Positions 47,868-58,172 of a stretch of 64,000 bases of DNA are shown piece by piece. Every line of letters starts with the position of its first letter. Positions within the stretch are counted from its first letter, which is position 1. The notes beneath the pieces were generated by a model. It was not told the DNA's origin, did not search any database, and saw nothing but the letters and a program-made list of their open reading frames with translations. Origin of the DNA: Bacteroidales bacterium. Lineage in GTDB: Bacteria; Bacteroidota; Bacteroidia; Bacteroidales; UBA4417. A program made the position numbers and the translations under genes. Where the stretch lies: the NCBI GenBank assembly GCA_016707785.1, contig JADJGZ010000029.1, positions 24,633 through 88,632 of the forward strand, in the 5' to 3' direction.

Positions 47868-48098
47868 TTAAAGTTTTGATTTAACTATCTCATAGAGATC
47901 ATTAATACTCTTTGATTTCTGAATATCTTCTGCATTTATGGTGGCACCATACTCTGTTTTTACCATGGCAATCAGGATAAGGGCATTAATGCTGTTCCAG
48001 TCAAAAACTTCACGGAAATGAGTTTCTGGCTGCAGTTTGCCAGCTTCCAGTTCTTCAAATTCAGTCTCAATGTTTTTGATAAATTCTTCAATCGTCAT
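47868..48098 (-). CDS. Acyl carrier protein
   Basis: The start is set at the ATG at 48098 (76 residues), since translation from 48143 would begin with an unlikely extension that overlaps the promoter. Ser36 in VFDWNSINALILIAMV is the 4'-phosphopantetheine site, although the usual DSL is DWNS here. The C-terminal helix DIQKSKSINDLYEIV is typical. It is the first gene of the ACP-KASIII-SDR set. Confidence 0.88.
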   Translation of the reverse strand: MTIEEFIKNIETEFEELEAGKLQPETHFREVFDWNSINALILIAMVKTEYGATINAEDIQKSKSINDLYEIVKSKL

Positions 48099-48130
48099 TT
48101 TAGCCAATTTAGGAGTGTTAACACTGTGCG

Positions 48131-48138
48131 CAAAAGTA
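48131..48138 (-). promoter_or_regulatory. Promoter -7 element of the ACP-KASIII-SDR operon
   Basis: TACTTTTG on the minus strand, 33 bases upstream of the ACP ATG. The identical sequence and distance occur at rplU. Confidence 0.5.
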
Positions 48139-48239
48139 AACAAATTTAATAGAAACGTTTTTGAAATGAAACATTTATAGACATATCAGTTAATTTGAAT
48201 ATGCACAAATAACTATCTTTAGTTCCTCTATTTAGCTGG

Positions 48240-49622
48240 ATGTCTTCTCGAAAATATAAACTACTGTTAATCAATCCGATAAATCCTGAGAATAAAGGGT
48301 TTACTGTTAACCAGGGGCAGCGGTATCCTCCCCTTGGATTAGGTATTGTGGCCTCCCTGACCCCTGAAAACTGGGAGGTTCAGATCCGGGATGAAGTGTT
48401 TAACCCATTGGACCTGGAAAATGAATTTATAGAAGCTGACCTGGTGGGAATCGGGGCATTTACTTTTTCTGCCAAAAGGGCTTATGATATTGCATCATTC
48501 TACAAAGGGAAAGGAATTCCTACAGTGATGGGCGGTATCCATGCTTCCATGACACCTGGTGAAGCCAGACAATATGTTGATGTTGTAGTTATTGGTGAAG
48601 CTGAAGGTTGCTGGAAGGAGCTGATCCGCGATTTTGAGGAAGGGAAAATGAAAAGTCTGTATGAGGGAGGAATAACAGATCTCTCTTTGTCCCCCAGGCC
48701 ACGTCATGATCTTTTTCACCCCGGATACTGGTTTTCCTCTATTCAAACTACAAGAGGCTGCCCGATGAATTGTACCTTTTGTTCAGTTACTGCATTCAAT
48801 GGCAAAAAGCATCGTTTAAGGCCGGTTAGCGAAGTGTTGGATGAAATTGCCAGTATTAAAAAGAAAATGATCTTTTTTGTTGACGATAATATTATTGGTT
48901 ATGGGAAAGAGGCCAGGGAACATGCACTGGCTATTTTCAGAGGGATGAAGGAACGTAAGCTGGATAAGGTCTGGTTCTCACAGGCTTCATTGAATTTTGC
49001 AGACGATCCTGAGGTTCTTAAAGCTGCCAGCGACGCGGGATGCAGAATGATTTTACTTGGTATTGAGTCAGAAAAAGCTGAACAGTTAAAACTGGCTAAC
49101 AAAGGATTGAACCTGAAGCGGTTGGATACCTATGGGGAGGTGTTCCGTAAAATTCATAAACACAGCATTTCTGTCCTGGGAACTTTTATCCTGGGCCTTG
49201 AAGGAGATAACCAACAAAGCCTTCTCGACAGGGCTAAATATATGATCGATTCAAGTGTAGATGCATACCAGGTCTCCGTACTGACTCCCTTGCCGGGAAC
49301 GCAGCTTTATAATGATTTCCTTGAACATGGCCGACTGATAAAGACCAATTATCCTGATGACTGGAATCAATACCAATTCACTTCTGTCGTTTACCACCCT
49401 GCTTCCATGAGCCATGATGAACTTCATGAAACCACGCATCGCATCTGGCATGATAACTACAATCTGAAGATAATCAGGAAGAAAGCTTTCAAAACTTTCT
49501 GGCAGCAAAGACGATGGAATATCTTCCTCTGGTTCACCCGTGGTTTTCAAGCTACTATGTTTGCTTATTATACGAATTGGCACTTCATGAATGCCACTTT
49601 AGGAAAGAAAGAAAAGAAGTAA
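48240..49622 (+). CDS. B12-binding-domain radical SAM protein
   Basis: This 460-residue protein has an N-terminal cobalamin-binding-like domain (about residues 5-140: INPINPENKG, GIGAFTFSAKRAYDIA, VMGGIHASM) and a radical SAM core with Cys174-x3-Cys178-x2-Cys181 in TTRGCPMNCTFCSV. The later DDNIIGYGKEAREHALAIF and LTPLPGTQLYNDF blocks are usual in this group. Relatives methylate or rearrange lipids, antibiotics and cofactors. Here the neighbours are a divergent ACP operon and an acyltransferase, so a lipid or glycan substrate is a guess only. Confidence 0.82.
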   Translation: MSSRKYKLLLINPINPENKGFTVNQGQRYPPLGLGIVASLTPENWEVQIRDEVFNPLDLENEFIEADLVGIGAFTFSAKRAYDIASFYKGKGIPTVMGGIHASMTPGEARQYVDVVVIGEAEGCWKELIRDFEEGKMKSLYEGGITDLSLSPRPRHDLFHPGYWFSSIQTTRGCPMNCTFCSVTAFNGKKHRLRPVSEVLDEIASIKKKMIFFVDDNIIGYGKEAREHALAIFRGMKERKLDKVWFSQASLNFADDPEVLKAASDAGCRMILLGIESEKAEQLKLANKGLNLKRLDTYGEVFRKIHKHSISVLGTFILGLEGDNQQSLLDRAKYMIDSSVDAYQVSVLTPLPGTQLYNDFLEHGRLIKTNYPDDWNQYQFTSVVYHPASMSHDELHETTHRIWHDNYNLKIIRKKAFKTFWQQRRWNIFLWFTRGFQATMFAYYTNWHFMNATLGKKEKK

Positions 49623-49683
49623 AACAGATCATTAGAAAAAGTGCAGGATTGAAATTAATTTCGCAGGAAAATTTTGTAATTGA

Positions 49684-50811
49684 ATGAAGGATAGGATCAT
49701 TTACCTTGATAATATCAGGATCTTCCTGATATCCTATGTGATAGCCGGGCATGTTTCGGTGGCTTATGGCGCCATTGGAGGGGGAAACTGGTATTATATT
49801 GAACCGGTTAATGATATGATGACTAAAGCAGTCCTCTATCTTTTCGATATGCTGGCCTATTCATTCCTGATGGCAATGTTCATCTTTATTGCAGGCTATT
49901 TTACCCCGGCTTCTTTCAACAAAAAAGGAATATTCCGGTTTCTGAAAGAGCGGGGGATGAGACTTTTGCTTCCATTAATCCTCTATTATTTCCTCATCGG
50001 ACCAGTGGTTAAATTTATCAGTCTGAAAGCGAAAGGTGAACCAGCCGGGTTCATTGAATTTTTAACAGGTATGTATGAGTCAGGAACTTATGGATACATG
50101 GGAGTCATGTGGTTTGTAGCATTGATATTATTCTTCTCATTTGCCTATGCAGCCTACAGACTTGTCTTTCCTGCGGGATTCCGAAAGTTTGAATCACTTT
50201 CATTCCCATCGAACCGATCCATCCTGCTTTTCGTTATTGCCTTAGGTCTTTTAAGCTTTCTGGCACGTATTTTACTTCCAATGGGAGGTGGTTATCTGGC
50301 AGCCCGTCCGCTCGCATCCATGGTACTCTTTGCTACTTCATTTTTCCTGGGGACTGTTGCATGGCAATATGAATGGCTTGATAAGCTTGGAAGTAAGCAA
50401 GCACGGCAGTGGTTTATCACCGCTTTGATATTTATGATTGCCCCCTTGATTATTTTCCTTGTTCTCAGAAAGAATGTAAGTTTTGCTACCATTAAAGGGG
50501 CGGGCTCCCTTGGATCCTTATTGTATAGCTTTTGGGAAGTAATTAAATGCGTGGGAACAGGCATGATGGCCATTGTGGTTTTCAGGGAATATCTGAATAA
50601 ACAGGGGAGGATAACTGCAGCTATGGGACGGTCAGCATTTGCTGCCTATGTAATCCATCCACTGGTTTGTGTAATACTGATGTATGCCATGTCTGGAATA
50701 AGCCTGCATCCATTGATTAAATTTGGCATTGTAGCCCCGGCCTCATTGGTATTTACTTTCTCTGTTTCCTGGCTGATGCTCAGAGTGCCAGGACTGAAAC
50801 ACATTTTTTGA
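49684..50811 (+). CDS. Acyltransferase-3 family membrane protein
   Basis: This 375-residue protein has about ten membrane helices and the start IIYLDNIRIFLISYVIAGHV, in which the His in IAGH is the conserved catalytic residue. Further on, PLILYYFLIGPV and AYVIHPLVCVIL match the family. Such proteins O-acylate exported sugars, often with acetyl or succinyl groups. The location beside flippase and sulfotransferase genes supports an envelope-glycan role. Confidence 0.87.
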   Translation: MKDRIIYLDNIRIFLISYVIAGHVSVAYGAIGGGNWYYIEPVNDMMTKAVLYLFDMLAYSFLMAMFIFIAGYFTPASFNKKGIFRFLKERGMRLLLPLILYYFLIGPVVKFISLKAKGEPAGFIEFLTGMYESGTYGYMGVMWFVALILFFSFAYAAYRLVFPAGFRKFESLSFPSNRSILLFVIALGLLSFLARILLPMGGGYLAARPLASMVLFATSFFLGTVAWQYEWLDKLGSKQARQWFITALIFMIAPLIIFLVLRKNVSFATIKGAGSLGSLLYSFWEVIKCVGTGMMAIVVFREYLNKQGRITAAMGRSAFAAYVIHPLVCVILMYAMSGISLHPLIKFGIVAPASLVFTFSVSWLMLRVPGLKHIF

Positions 50812-50891
50812 AATCTTAATTAGTGTTATGTTCAGGTTAATTTGCCACAAACATGCAGTGAAATAACCAGAATTATAGAGGTTTTGAACTT

Positions 50892-50916
50892 TACCCCGAA
50901 GGGGAGCCTTTGGCTC
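50892..50916. terminator. Hairpins between convergent genes
   Basis: Two adjacent small hairpins, CCCCGAAGGGG and GAGCCTTTGGCTC, are followed on the plus strand by ATTTTACATTTTTA. They lie between the acyltransferase gene and the convergent MATE gene and could end transcription from either side. Confidence 0.4.
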
Positions 50917-50960
50917 ATTTTACATTTTTATATTTAACATAACATAAGTTGAATCTTTTC

Positions 50961-52350
50961 TTAAACCTGTACTTCCTTCCACCGCCCTCTTTTGAAGAAA
51001 TACAAAGCCATAAGGGCTATTAGTGATTCCGCCACCGGAATAGCAATAAATGCACCTGTTGATTTCAGGTTCATGACAACAGCAAGAAAATAGGCTAAAG
51101 GAATCTGGAAAAACCAGAATCCAACCAGGTTAATAATGGTGGGTGTCCGGGTATCACCTGCTCCATTGAGTGCCTGGGTCATCACCATTCCAATGCCATA
51201 AAATATAAAACCTGTCCCCATAATTCTCAGGGACTGAACACCATATGCAATTACGTCTTCATCATTAGAAAAGAATTTAATGATCGGTTCGGCAAAGACC
51301 AGGAAAAGGATCATCACAAAACCCATGAATATTGCATTGTATTTGGCAGTTATTAAAGCACTTTTCTCTGCTCTATCGATTTGTTTAGCACCAAGATTCT
51401 GGCCAACCAAAGTAGCAGCAGCATTGCTAAGGCCCCAGGCTGGCAGTATAAAGAATACCACATTCCTGATCGCTATCTGATAGCCCGCAGAAGCAGTAGT
51501 TCCGCCTGTTTCAGCTACCAGTCGGGCTAAAATGATCCAACTGCCACTGGCAATGATGAATTGCAGTGTCGCCGGCCATCCAATGTTTACAATGGTGCGT
51601 ATAATCGGGATATCAATCCTGAAATGACTTCGTTTGAATCTTAGGCTTCCTTTTCCCTTAAAGAGGTGATAGCACTGGTAGAGTACACCTGAACTGCGCC
51701 CGGTAAGGGTTGCAATAGCTGCTCCCTTTAGCCCGAAGAAATGAATCAGGATGGGGCATAGGATGATATTAATCAGACTGGCAATCCACAGGCTTTTCAT
51801 AGCCATTGCAGCATCACCGGCCCCCCTGAATAATCCCATTGATAAGGAAAAGTAACATAATTGCACCACTACCCGCAAACATGATCCTGGTAAAGATGGC
51901 ACCTTCAGCAACCACCTCCTGACTTGCACCCATCAATCGAAGTATATCGGCTGCATAATAAGCCCCGACAATACTTATTATTACAGTCCCTAAAATGGAA
52001 ACAATCAACGATTGGGCCCCTGCATGTGCTGCAGCATCCGGATTTTTCTCGCCAATTCTCCTGGCAACAACGGCAGTGGCAGCTGTACTGATACCTATTG
52101 CAATCGAATAAACGATGCTTATCACCGATTCTGTGAGTCCCACGGTTGCAATGGCATTCTCCCCCAACTTACCGACAAAGAACATATCAACCAAAGCAAA
52201 TACGCTTTCAAGGCTTAGTTCAAGAATCATAGGTATGGCAAGCAGAAAGACAGCTTTTCGGATATTTCCCTGTGTATAATCATGCTCTTCACCTTGCAGT
52301 GATTGTTTTATAATCCTTACGATTTCCGAGAACCTGGATTGTATGAGCAT
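50961..52350 (-). CDS. MATE-family efflux transporter (frameshifted)
   Basis: The N-terminal frame (52350 to 51814) covers helices 1-5 with MILELSLESVFALVDMFFVG and ends after NGIIQGGR. The remainder, from AGDAAMAMKSLWIASLINI to the end at 50961, is in a second frame. Removing one G from the GGGGGG run near 51825-51830 gives NGIIQGAGDAAM and a complete MATE protein of about 460 residues. The family exports cationic compounds or flips lipids using ion gradients. The break lies in a homopolymer and may be a sequencing artefact. Confidence 0.85.
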
Positions 52351-52468
52351 AAGAAAAGAGAAATAAGTATAAAGCTAAAAGGACAGAAATTGTTTAAATC
52401 AGTTTCGGAATATTAGTTTCCATTCCTATGAATATATATTTCACTTTGAAAACATTTCTTCAGAAGGA

Positions 52469-54244
52469 TTAATGGATTTTATAGGCCTTTTCTATTATTT
52501 CTGAATAATGTTCAAAAAGCACTTTACGGTTTAAATTTCCATCATTTTTCAAAAATCCTTTTTCAGCAGACCACACATCATTACAAATGATTATCCTTTG
52601 TATCTGATCCTGGTTTCGGTTTTCTGAATTATACTGTTTCATAGCTTCAATGATATCCTTGTACAAAAAGGCCAGCTCAGGGTCCAGTTCATGTCGCAGA
52701 TGCAAAATAACAGGCCCGGATGGTTCTTTTGACATATGTTTCTGGCTTGAAGAGCAAATAGCAATCATTTCATCCCGGTTCAGTCCAAATATCCATACCT
52801 GCCTGAATACCGGATTGACAATTAAACGCGCTTCTATTTTTTCAGGATTCACATAAATTCCGGAAGTGAGTTTAAAGATTGTTTTCCTGATCCCTGTCAG
52901 CCGAATAAATCCCTGGTCATCAATAATGCCTAAATCACCAGTATGTAACCATCCTTCATTGTCGATGGGCGACTGGGTCCTGTTCAGATAACCTGTCATT
53001 ATGCCATCACTTTTTACAAGTACTTCTCCCTGAGGACTGATCTTCACCTGCACATTAGGCATGGGTTTACCAACAGTATAACTGCTGAAATGAGCCTGGT
53101 GATTGTATGAAATCAAAGGCCCTGCTTCTGTAATCCCATACCCTTCATAAACTGGTATTCCTGCAGCAAAGGAAAGATTTAACCAATGAGGACTAAGGGC
53201 GGCTCCTCCACATAAAATGAATTGCAACCGGTTGCCAAACTCCAGCCGCCACTTTGGAAAGATGAACCATTTCAAAAGCAGAAAAGGAAGCAACGCTTTT
53301 AGCGGGGGGCGTTTTCCAGGCTCAAGGTTGCGGGCGGTTTTTAAACCTTTTTTGATGATGCTTTTAGGTAAGCCTTTAGAGTGAAGAGTATGTTGTTCAA
53401 AAGTGGCAAACAGTCTGCTAAGCAATAATGGAACCATCACCAATGCTTCCGGTTTCAATGCCTTGAAATCCTTTATCATGCCCGGAATTTTCTCTATATA
53501 CCATATGGATATACCAAAATACTGCTGGCAATAATTGATGGTTCGCTCAAAACTATGGGCCAGGGGCAGTAGGCTGACTACTGTTTTGATATGGGGAAAA
53601 TGGGAAAGCAACGAATATGAAAGGATATTCGAAACCTGGTTTTTATGGCTGAGGACTACCCCTTTAATCTCTGTTGTTGAGCCGGAAATATAGATAACAG
53701 ATGCAGGATCAGAAGGTTTCACAGCTTCTTTGTAGCTCTCAAGGTCATGGTTGCCTGATTGTTTTTCACCATCACGCAGAAGCTGCTGAAATGTGGTAGT
53801 TTCATCAGTGGGATCAAGTGAGATGAAATGTTGTAAGGCGGGTAAGGTTTTTTGGAGGGTAAGAAGTTCTGGCAACAGTTTCTTGCCTGAATAAAATACC
53901 AACTTGCATTTAGTTTCAGCCAGGATGGATTGCAGCCTGTCACCACTAATCCCCGGAACCAGCGGAACATGAATAGCGCCAATCTGGAGAATTCCCATAT
54001 CAGCTATATTCATTTCCGGTCGGTTGGGTGTTAATGAAACCAGGTGATCCCCTGGCTTTATACCAAGCACCAGGAGAGCAGTACTCATCTGATCCGACAT
54101 TCTGATATAGGCTTCAGTCGAAAGAGTTACCTCTCCATTGGCCCTGCAATAACCAAACAGAACAGCCTTGTTATGGTGCTTCTTCAGGTGCGGCAATAAG
54201 TCAAACACCCTGCTGATAGATTCTATCGGGTTATCGTTGCTCAT
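52469..54244 (-). CDS. AMP-dependent synthetase/ligase (long-chain acyl-CoA ligase-like)
   Basis: This 591-residue adenylate-forming enzyme has a P-loop-like YISGSTTEIKGVVLSHKN (a variant of the usual YTSGTTG-PKG), the VYEGYGITEAGPLISYN motif and WLHTGDLGIIDDQGFI with the ATP ribose-binding Asp. The last part diverges: where a Lys usually lies near the end, GFLKNDGNLNRKVL could supply it. It would activate a fatty acid, as CoA or ACP ester. It overlaps the TMTC-like gene by 14 bases. Confidence 0.85.
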   Translation of the reverse strand: MSNDNPIESISRVFDLLPHLKKHHNKAVLFGYCRANGEVTLSTEAYIRMSDQMSTALLVLGIKPGDHLVSLTPNRPEMNIADMGILQIGAIHVPLVPGISGDRLQSILAETKCKLVFYSGKKLLPELLTLQKTLPALQHFISLDPTDETTTFQQLLRDGEKQSGNHDLESYKEAVKPSDPASVIYISGSTTEIKGVVLSHKNQVSNILSYSLLSHFPHIKTVVSLLPLAHSFERTINYCQQYFGISIWYIEKIPGMIKDFKALKPEALVMVPLLLSRLFATFEQHTLHSKGLPKSIIKKGLKTARNLEPGKRPPLKALLPFLLLKWFIFPKWRLEFGNRLQFILCGGAALSPHWLNLSFAAGIPVYEGYGITEAGPLISYNHQAHFSSYTVGKPMPNVQVKISPQGEVLVKSDGIMTGYLNRTQSPIDNEGWLHTGDLGIIDDQGFIRLTGIRKTIFKLTSGIYVNPEKIEARLIVNPVFRQVWIFGLNRDEMIAICSSSQKHMSKEPSGPVILHLRHELDPELAFLYKDIIEAMKQYNSENRNQDQIQRIIICNDVWSAEKGFLKNDGNLNRKVLFEHYSEIIEKAYKIH

Positions 54245-56261
54245 CTGCCTTTGGATCTGATGGTGGCTGGCTATTGATCAGTATTTCCTTGTAATAAGCT
54301 GATTTCTCAGGATCCCGCAACTGGTAGTATTTATACAGCACAGATGCAATTCGCCTGTCACCGGGTTGAATCATGTCAATTTGTTCAAGCCAGGGTACGG
54401 CACTCGCAGTATCCTTGTGCTGCATATGATATGATATAATATTCAGGTAAGGTAATTTCATTTTCGGGCGAATCTTGATGATCTGCTGATTCACATAAAT
54501 GGCTGAATCCACTTTGTCAACTTTACTGTAACAAGCCCCGAGATTGGAGAGTGATTTAATATCCGTAGTATCTAACTGAGATGCTTTGAGATAGCAAGGT
54601 ATTGCTTCAGTGTATTGTCCTAACTGTTGCAGAGAATATCCCATGTTGAACCATGCTGGGGCATAAGTAGGTTTTGCTTTAGCAGCCTGACGGAAATATT
54701 CCAGGGCCTTAGCATAATCTTTTTGCATCATACTGCTCAACTCTCCCAGGGTATTCCAGGCTTCGAAATATCCCGGGTAGATAGCAACTGTTTTTTCAAG
54801 AAGGGCCCGGATTTCCTGGATCTCAGCTTCATAACCCCCTGATTCCCCCGAATTTTTAATCCGTTCAATCATTGCACTCTTTAAGGCATTAGCGTAGATA
54901 TAATGAGCTTTTGCCGATTGATCCAGGTATTTCAAATCATGGGAAAAGAGACTTATTTCTGATTCCCAGTCTTTATTCCTGTCAATGGTTTTTGCTGTTG
55001 CCGGGATGAGGAGAATGATGATAATTCCCATCACTTTCCACCGGGTATTCATTGGCATTTCAGCGGTTGTGGATTGTTTGAACAGCTTAAACACAAACCA
55101 GCCGACTGCAATACAAAAACTCAGGGAAGCGATATACAGAAATCGCTCAGCAACTATACCCGTGGGCTGCTTGACGATATTTGCATACATTGAAATTGCC
55201 ACCAGGTAAAACAGTATCGCAAAAGAAAGAATATGCTTCTCTTTTAATTTCCAGATCGCGAAAGCAAATAATGCAATATGCAGGACAGCTGAAAATATGA
55301 CCCATGGATCTGAAAAACTCACGATAGGAATCATGTTGTAACCATAGTAAAATACAAGGGGATGCGGATAGACCAGCATCTTCAGATAAAAAAGCATTAC
55401 GGAAAAACCCGTTGAAATCTTGAGCATGAAATTATCTTCAAATAGAAGAGGATTCTCAATAAATAATACAGGCCTGTTAACAAAAGGCATCGAGTATTTT
55501 ACAATCTGAAGGGATATGTAAAATATGGCTAGTAAGGAAACCGTTGTCCAAACAATATTTCTGGGCTTTGCGTCAGTGAAGAAATAGAGGATCAAAGGAA
55601 TTGCAACGATAAATGGCAGCGTTCCAGGCTTGGAGATAAGGCTGAGTAAGAATGCAAAGGCACCGGCAGGAACATACCAGGCCGAGCCTTTACGCACATA
55701 ATCCAGGAAGAAAAGAATAGATAGTATGCCAAAGATGAAACTCAGTATTTCTTCCCTGTTTTTAAGACTGGCCACAACCTCAGTATGCAGAGGATGAGCC
55801 GCCCATAATAAGCTGATAATAAATGGAAACCAGGGATTATGCTTAGGAAGAAGTCGACGCAATAAGATGAACAGGAGTAAAATATTTATTCCATATAAAA
55901 TTATATTAATCAGGTGACTTGGCCCCGGATTATCTCCAAATATCTCATGCTCAACTGCAAACATGGCTTTTGCAACCGGACGGTAACCAAAATTCATGCT
56001 TCCGCCTTCTTCAGCATTGATATTGATATACAGCGAAGTAAATATCTTTGGAATGGCTTTAATCCCTTGCTTTACAACAGGGTTATTGTAAGTAACATAC
56101 AGATCGTCCAAAGAATACCCGTTTTTCAGGGTGTTTCCATATAGGACAAATGCAAAAGCAAACAAGATGATCTTGAACCAAAGGTCAATGGGCCGTTTAT
56201 CGCTTAGAACAGTTTCAGGAGAAGGAATAGCGGGTGAACTGCCTGGTTTCTTATTAGCCAT
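54231..56261 (-). CDS. TMTC-like glycosyltransferase with C-terminal TPRs
   Basis: This 676-residue protein starts with a membrane domain of about ten helices resembling GT-C glycosyltransferases of the DUF1736/TMTC type. The first loop has the acidic YSLDDLYVTYNNPVVKQG, and AAHPLHTEVVASLKNREE is typical of TMTC proteins. From about residue 440 to 650 it has four or more TPR repeats (AKALEYFRQAAKAKPTYAPA, AWFNMGYSLQQLGQYTEAIP). It may move a sugar from a polyprenyl donor to an extracytoplasmic acceptor, held by the TPRs. The function of bacterial members is not established. Confidence 0.82.
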   Translation of the reverse strand: MANKKPGSSPAIPSPETVLSDKRPIDLWFKIILFAFAFVLYGNTLKNGYSLDDLYVTYNNPVVKQGIKAIPKIFTSLYININAEEGGSMNFGYRPVAKAMFAVEHEIFGDNPGPSHLINIILYGINILLLFILLRRLLPKHNPWFPFIISLLWAAHPLHTEVVASLKNREEILSFIFGILSILFFLDYVRKGSAWYVPAGAFAFLLSLISKPGTLPFIVAIPLILYFFTDAKPRNIVWTTVSLLAIFYISLQIVKYSMPFVNRPVLFIENPLLFEDNFMLKISTGFSVMLFYLKMLVYPHPLVFYYGYNMIPIVSFSDPWVIFSAVLHIALFAFAIWKLKEKHILSFAILFYLVAISMYANIVKQPTGIVAERFLYIASLSFCIAVGWFVFKLFKQSTTAEMPMNTRWKVMGIIIILLIPATAKTIDRNKDWESEISLFSHDLKYLDQSAKAHYIYANALKSAMIERIKNSGESGGYEAEIQEIRALLEKTVAIYPGYFEAWNTLGELSSMMQKDYAKALEYFRQAAKAKPTYAPAWFNMGYSLQQLGQYTEAIPCYLKASQLDTTDIKSLSNLGACYSKVDKVDSAIYVNQQIIKIRPKMKLPYLNIISYHMQHKDTASAVPWLEQIDMIQPGDRRIASVLYKYYQLRDPEKSAYYKEILINSQPPSDPKADEQR

Positions 56262-56424
56262 TTCTGGTAGTATTGATCATGCAAAATAAGATAATCCCCG
56301 GCAGCAATCAAAATCAATTCAGTAAAGCGTCTCTAAAGCTTTGATTCCCTGGCCACTTTGATGAATATAGACAAGGGCTCTTGAATAAAGCGATAAATGC
56401 TGAAATTCAGAACAGAACCTGGAT

Positions 56425-58093
56425 TTATTTGACCCGTCTCTCTTTGAATTCTCCCTGAAGGTAGCGCTGAATAAGCTTATAACGTTGAATTTTCCCACTG
56501 GAGGTCTTTGGTATTTCATTAGACCGAATGAGCACCATTTCGTCGAGGTGGATCCCCAACTTCTTTCTTAAAAGCGACCTTAGTGAGGAAAGAGTCTCAA
56601 TAGCCTTGGCTTCAGGCGTTCCTGCTATGAATCCCAGGACTTTCTCCTTGGATGTTTTTGGGTCGGTGATGCCACCAAATATTATTTTTCCGTAACTGAT
56701 TCCTTCAATGGAACATGCAAGGTTTTCGAGATCATGGGCAAAATAATTCCTGCCATTCATAAATATTATATCCTTGTGTCTTCCACTGATATAAAGCGTT
56801 TTTTCAAAATAGAACCCAATATCGCCTGTTCTTAACCATTCTCCACAAAATGCTTTTTCTGTAGCTTCAGAATTGGCATAATAACCCCTGGTCAATGCAG
56901 GCCCCCCAACTTGAATATGTCCAACCATGCTTTCAGGAAGTAACTGATCAGAATCATCAACTATCCGAACTTCAACCTGATCCAGTGGTATACCAACAGA
57001 AGCAATACTTCTGGAAGGCTTATGGGTTGGTATTTTGGCCAACAGTTTTAGCTACTTTGTTTAGGTCAAGTTCTTCAATATCAAAATTATGAACCACTGT
57101 TGACTCCATTATTGGAGAAAAGGAAATTGCTAAAGTTGCTTCTGCCATTCCATAAACCGGCATCATTGCCTCTTCAGGGAATCCAAACTTTTTTAAGGAT
57201 TCAACAAATTCATCCATGATTTTCACAGAGATGGGTTCTGCCCCATTAAGCAATGCACGCAGGGATGAGAAATCCCAATCCGGAATTCGGTTCTTCCTTT
57301 TCAGATGCCTGAGGACCAGTGCCTGGCCAAAATTTGGGCAACCTGTAACCCTGATTCTTTTATTACTGATCAAATCAAGCCATAAGGATGGATTCTTGAT
57401 AAAATCAATTGTTTCAATATGAAATTGATTATGAGTATAATAAATGGGGGTAAGATGATAGCCTATTAGGCCCATATCATGATAAAGAGGCATCCAGTTT
57501 CCTGTATTCTCATCATGTGAAAATTGAAGCCCCAGCGTAATGGAATTCATATTATACATAAGATTCTTATGTGTTAATTTGATCCCTTTGGGTTCACCTG
57601 TACTTCCTGAGGAAAATTGAATGAATGCTGTATCATCAGACGATAATTGAACAGGCTCAAATTTCCCGTTTAAGTCTATGTCGCTGTAATATTTAATGCA
57701 TCGGTGAAGATCATTGTTTTCATCTGAAATAGCCTTACTCAGAATAATCACAGGCTGGTTTAATAGACGAAATACATTGAGAAGCTTGATGGCTGCCTGG
57801 CTTTGATCGGCAAAGGAAATGGGAGGCTGAAGGACAGTCGGAATGATACCTGCCAGGAAACTTCCCCATAAACTAATGATGGTTTCCTGGTTAAATTCTG
57901 TAGCCAGGATAATTGTTTCACCTGGTTTTATTCCAATAGACTTTAATCCGGCTGCAAATAATTCCGCCTTTGATAATAGTTCAGAGTAGCTATGAAAGAC
58001 CATAGAACCATCATCTGACACATAGGAAATCCCTCTGCCAGGAAAATTATTTGCCGCATTACGCAGCATCTCCGGTAATGTCAAATTTAACAT
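56425..58093 (-). CDS. Fatty acyl-AMP ligase-like enzyme (frameshifted)
   Basis: The N-terminal frame (58093 to 57020) has the P-loop FIQFSSGSTGEPKGIKLTHK and the WMPLYHDMGLIGYHL block typical of FAAL enzymes. It breaks after KTVGQNTNP. The second frame continues with KPSRSIASVGIPLDQ, WLRTGDIGF and the C-terminal PKTSSGKIQRYKLIQRYLQ. Removing one C from the CCC near 57025 joins them (556 residues). FAALs load fatty acids onto ACP-type carriers through AMP. With an ACP-KASIII-SDR operon 8 kb away, it may feed that carrier. Confidence 0.85.
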
Positions 58094-58112
58094 TTGAAAT
58101 GTTGTGAATCTG

Positions 58113-58120
58113 CAAAGTTA
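58113..58120 (-). promoter_or_regulatory. Promoter -7 element of the FAAL gene
   Basis: TAACTTTG on the minus strand, 20 bases upstream of the ATG at 58093. No -33 TTG was seen. Confidence 0.35.
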
Positions 58121-58172
58121 GTATTTCTGAGCTTGATGCTGGTCTCAGAAACCAGATCATTCTTCATTAGCC

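Noticed and set aside
48099..48143. Longer ACP start at 48143
   Set aside because: It adds a non-conserved extension that covers the promoter element at 48131-48138.
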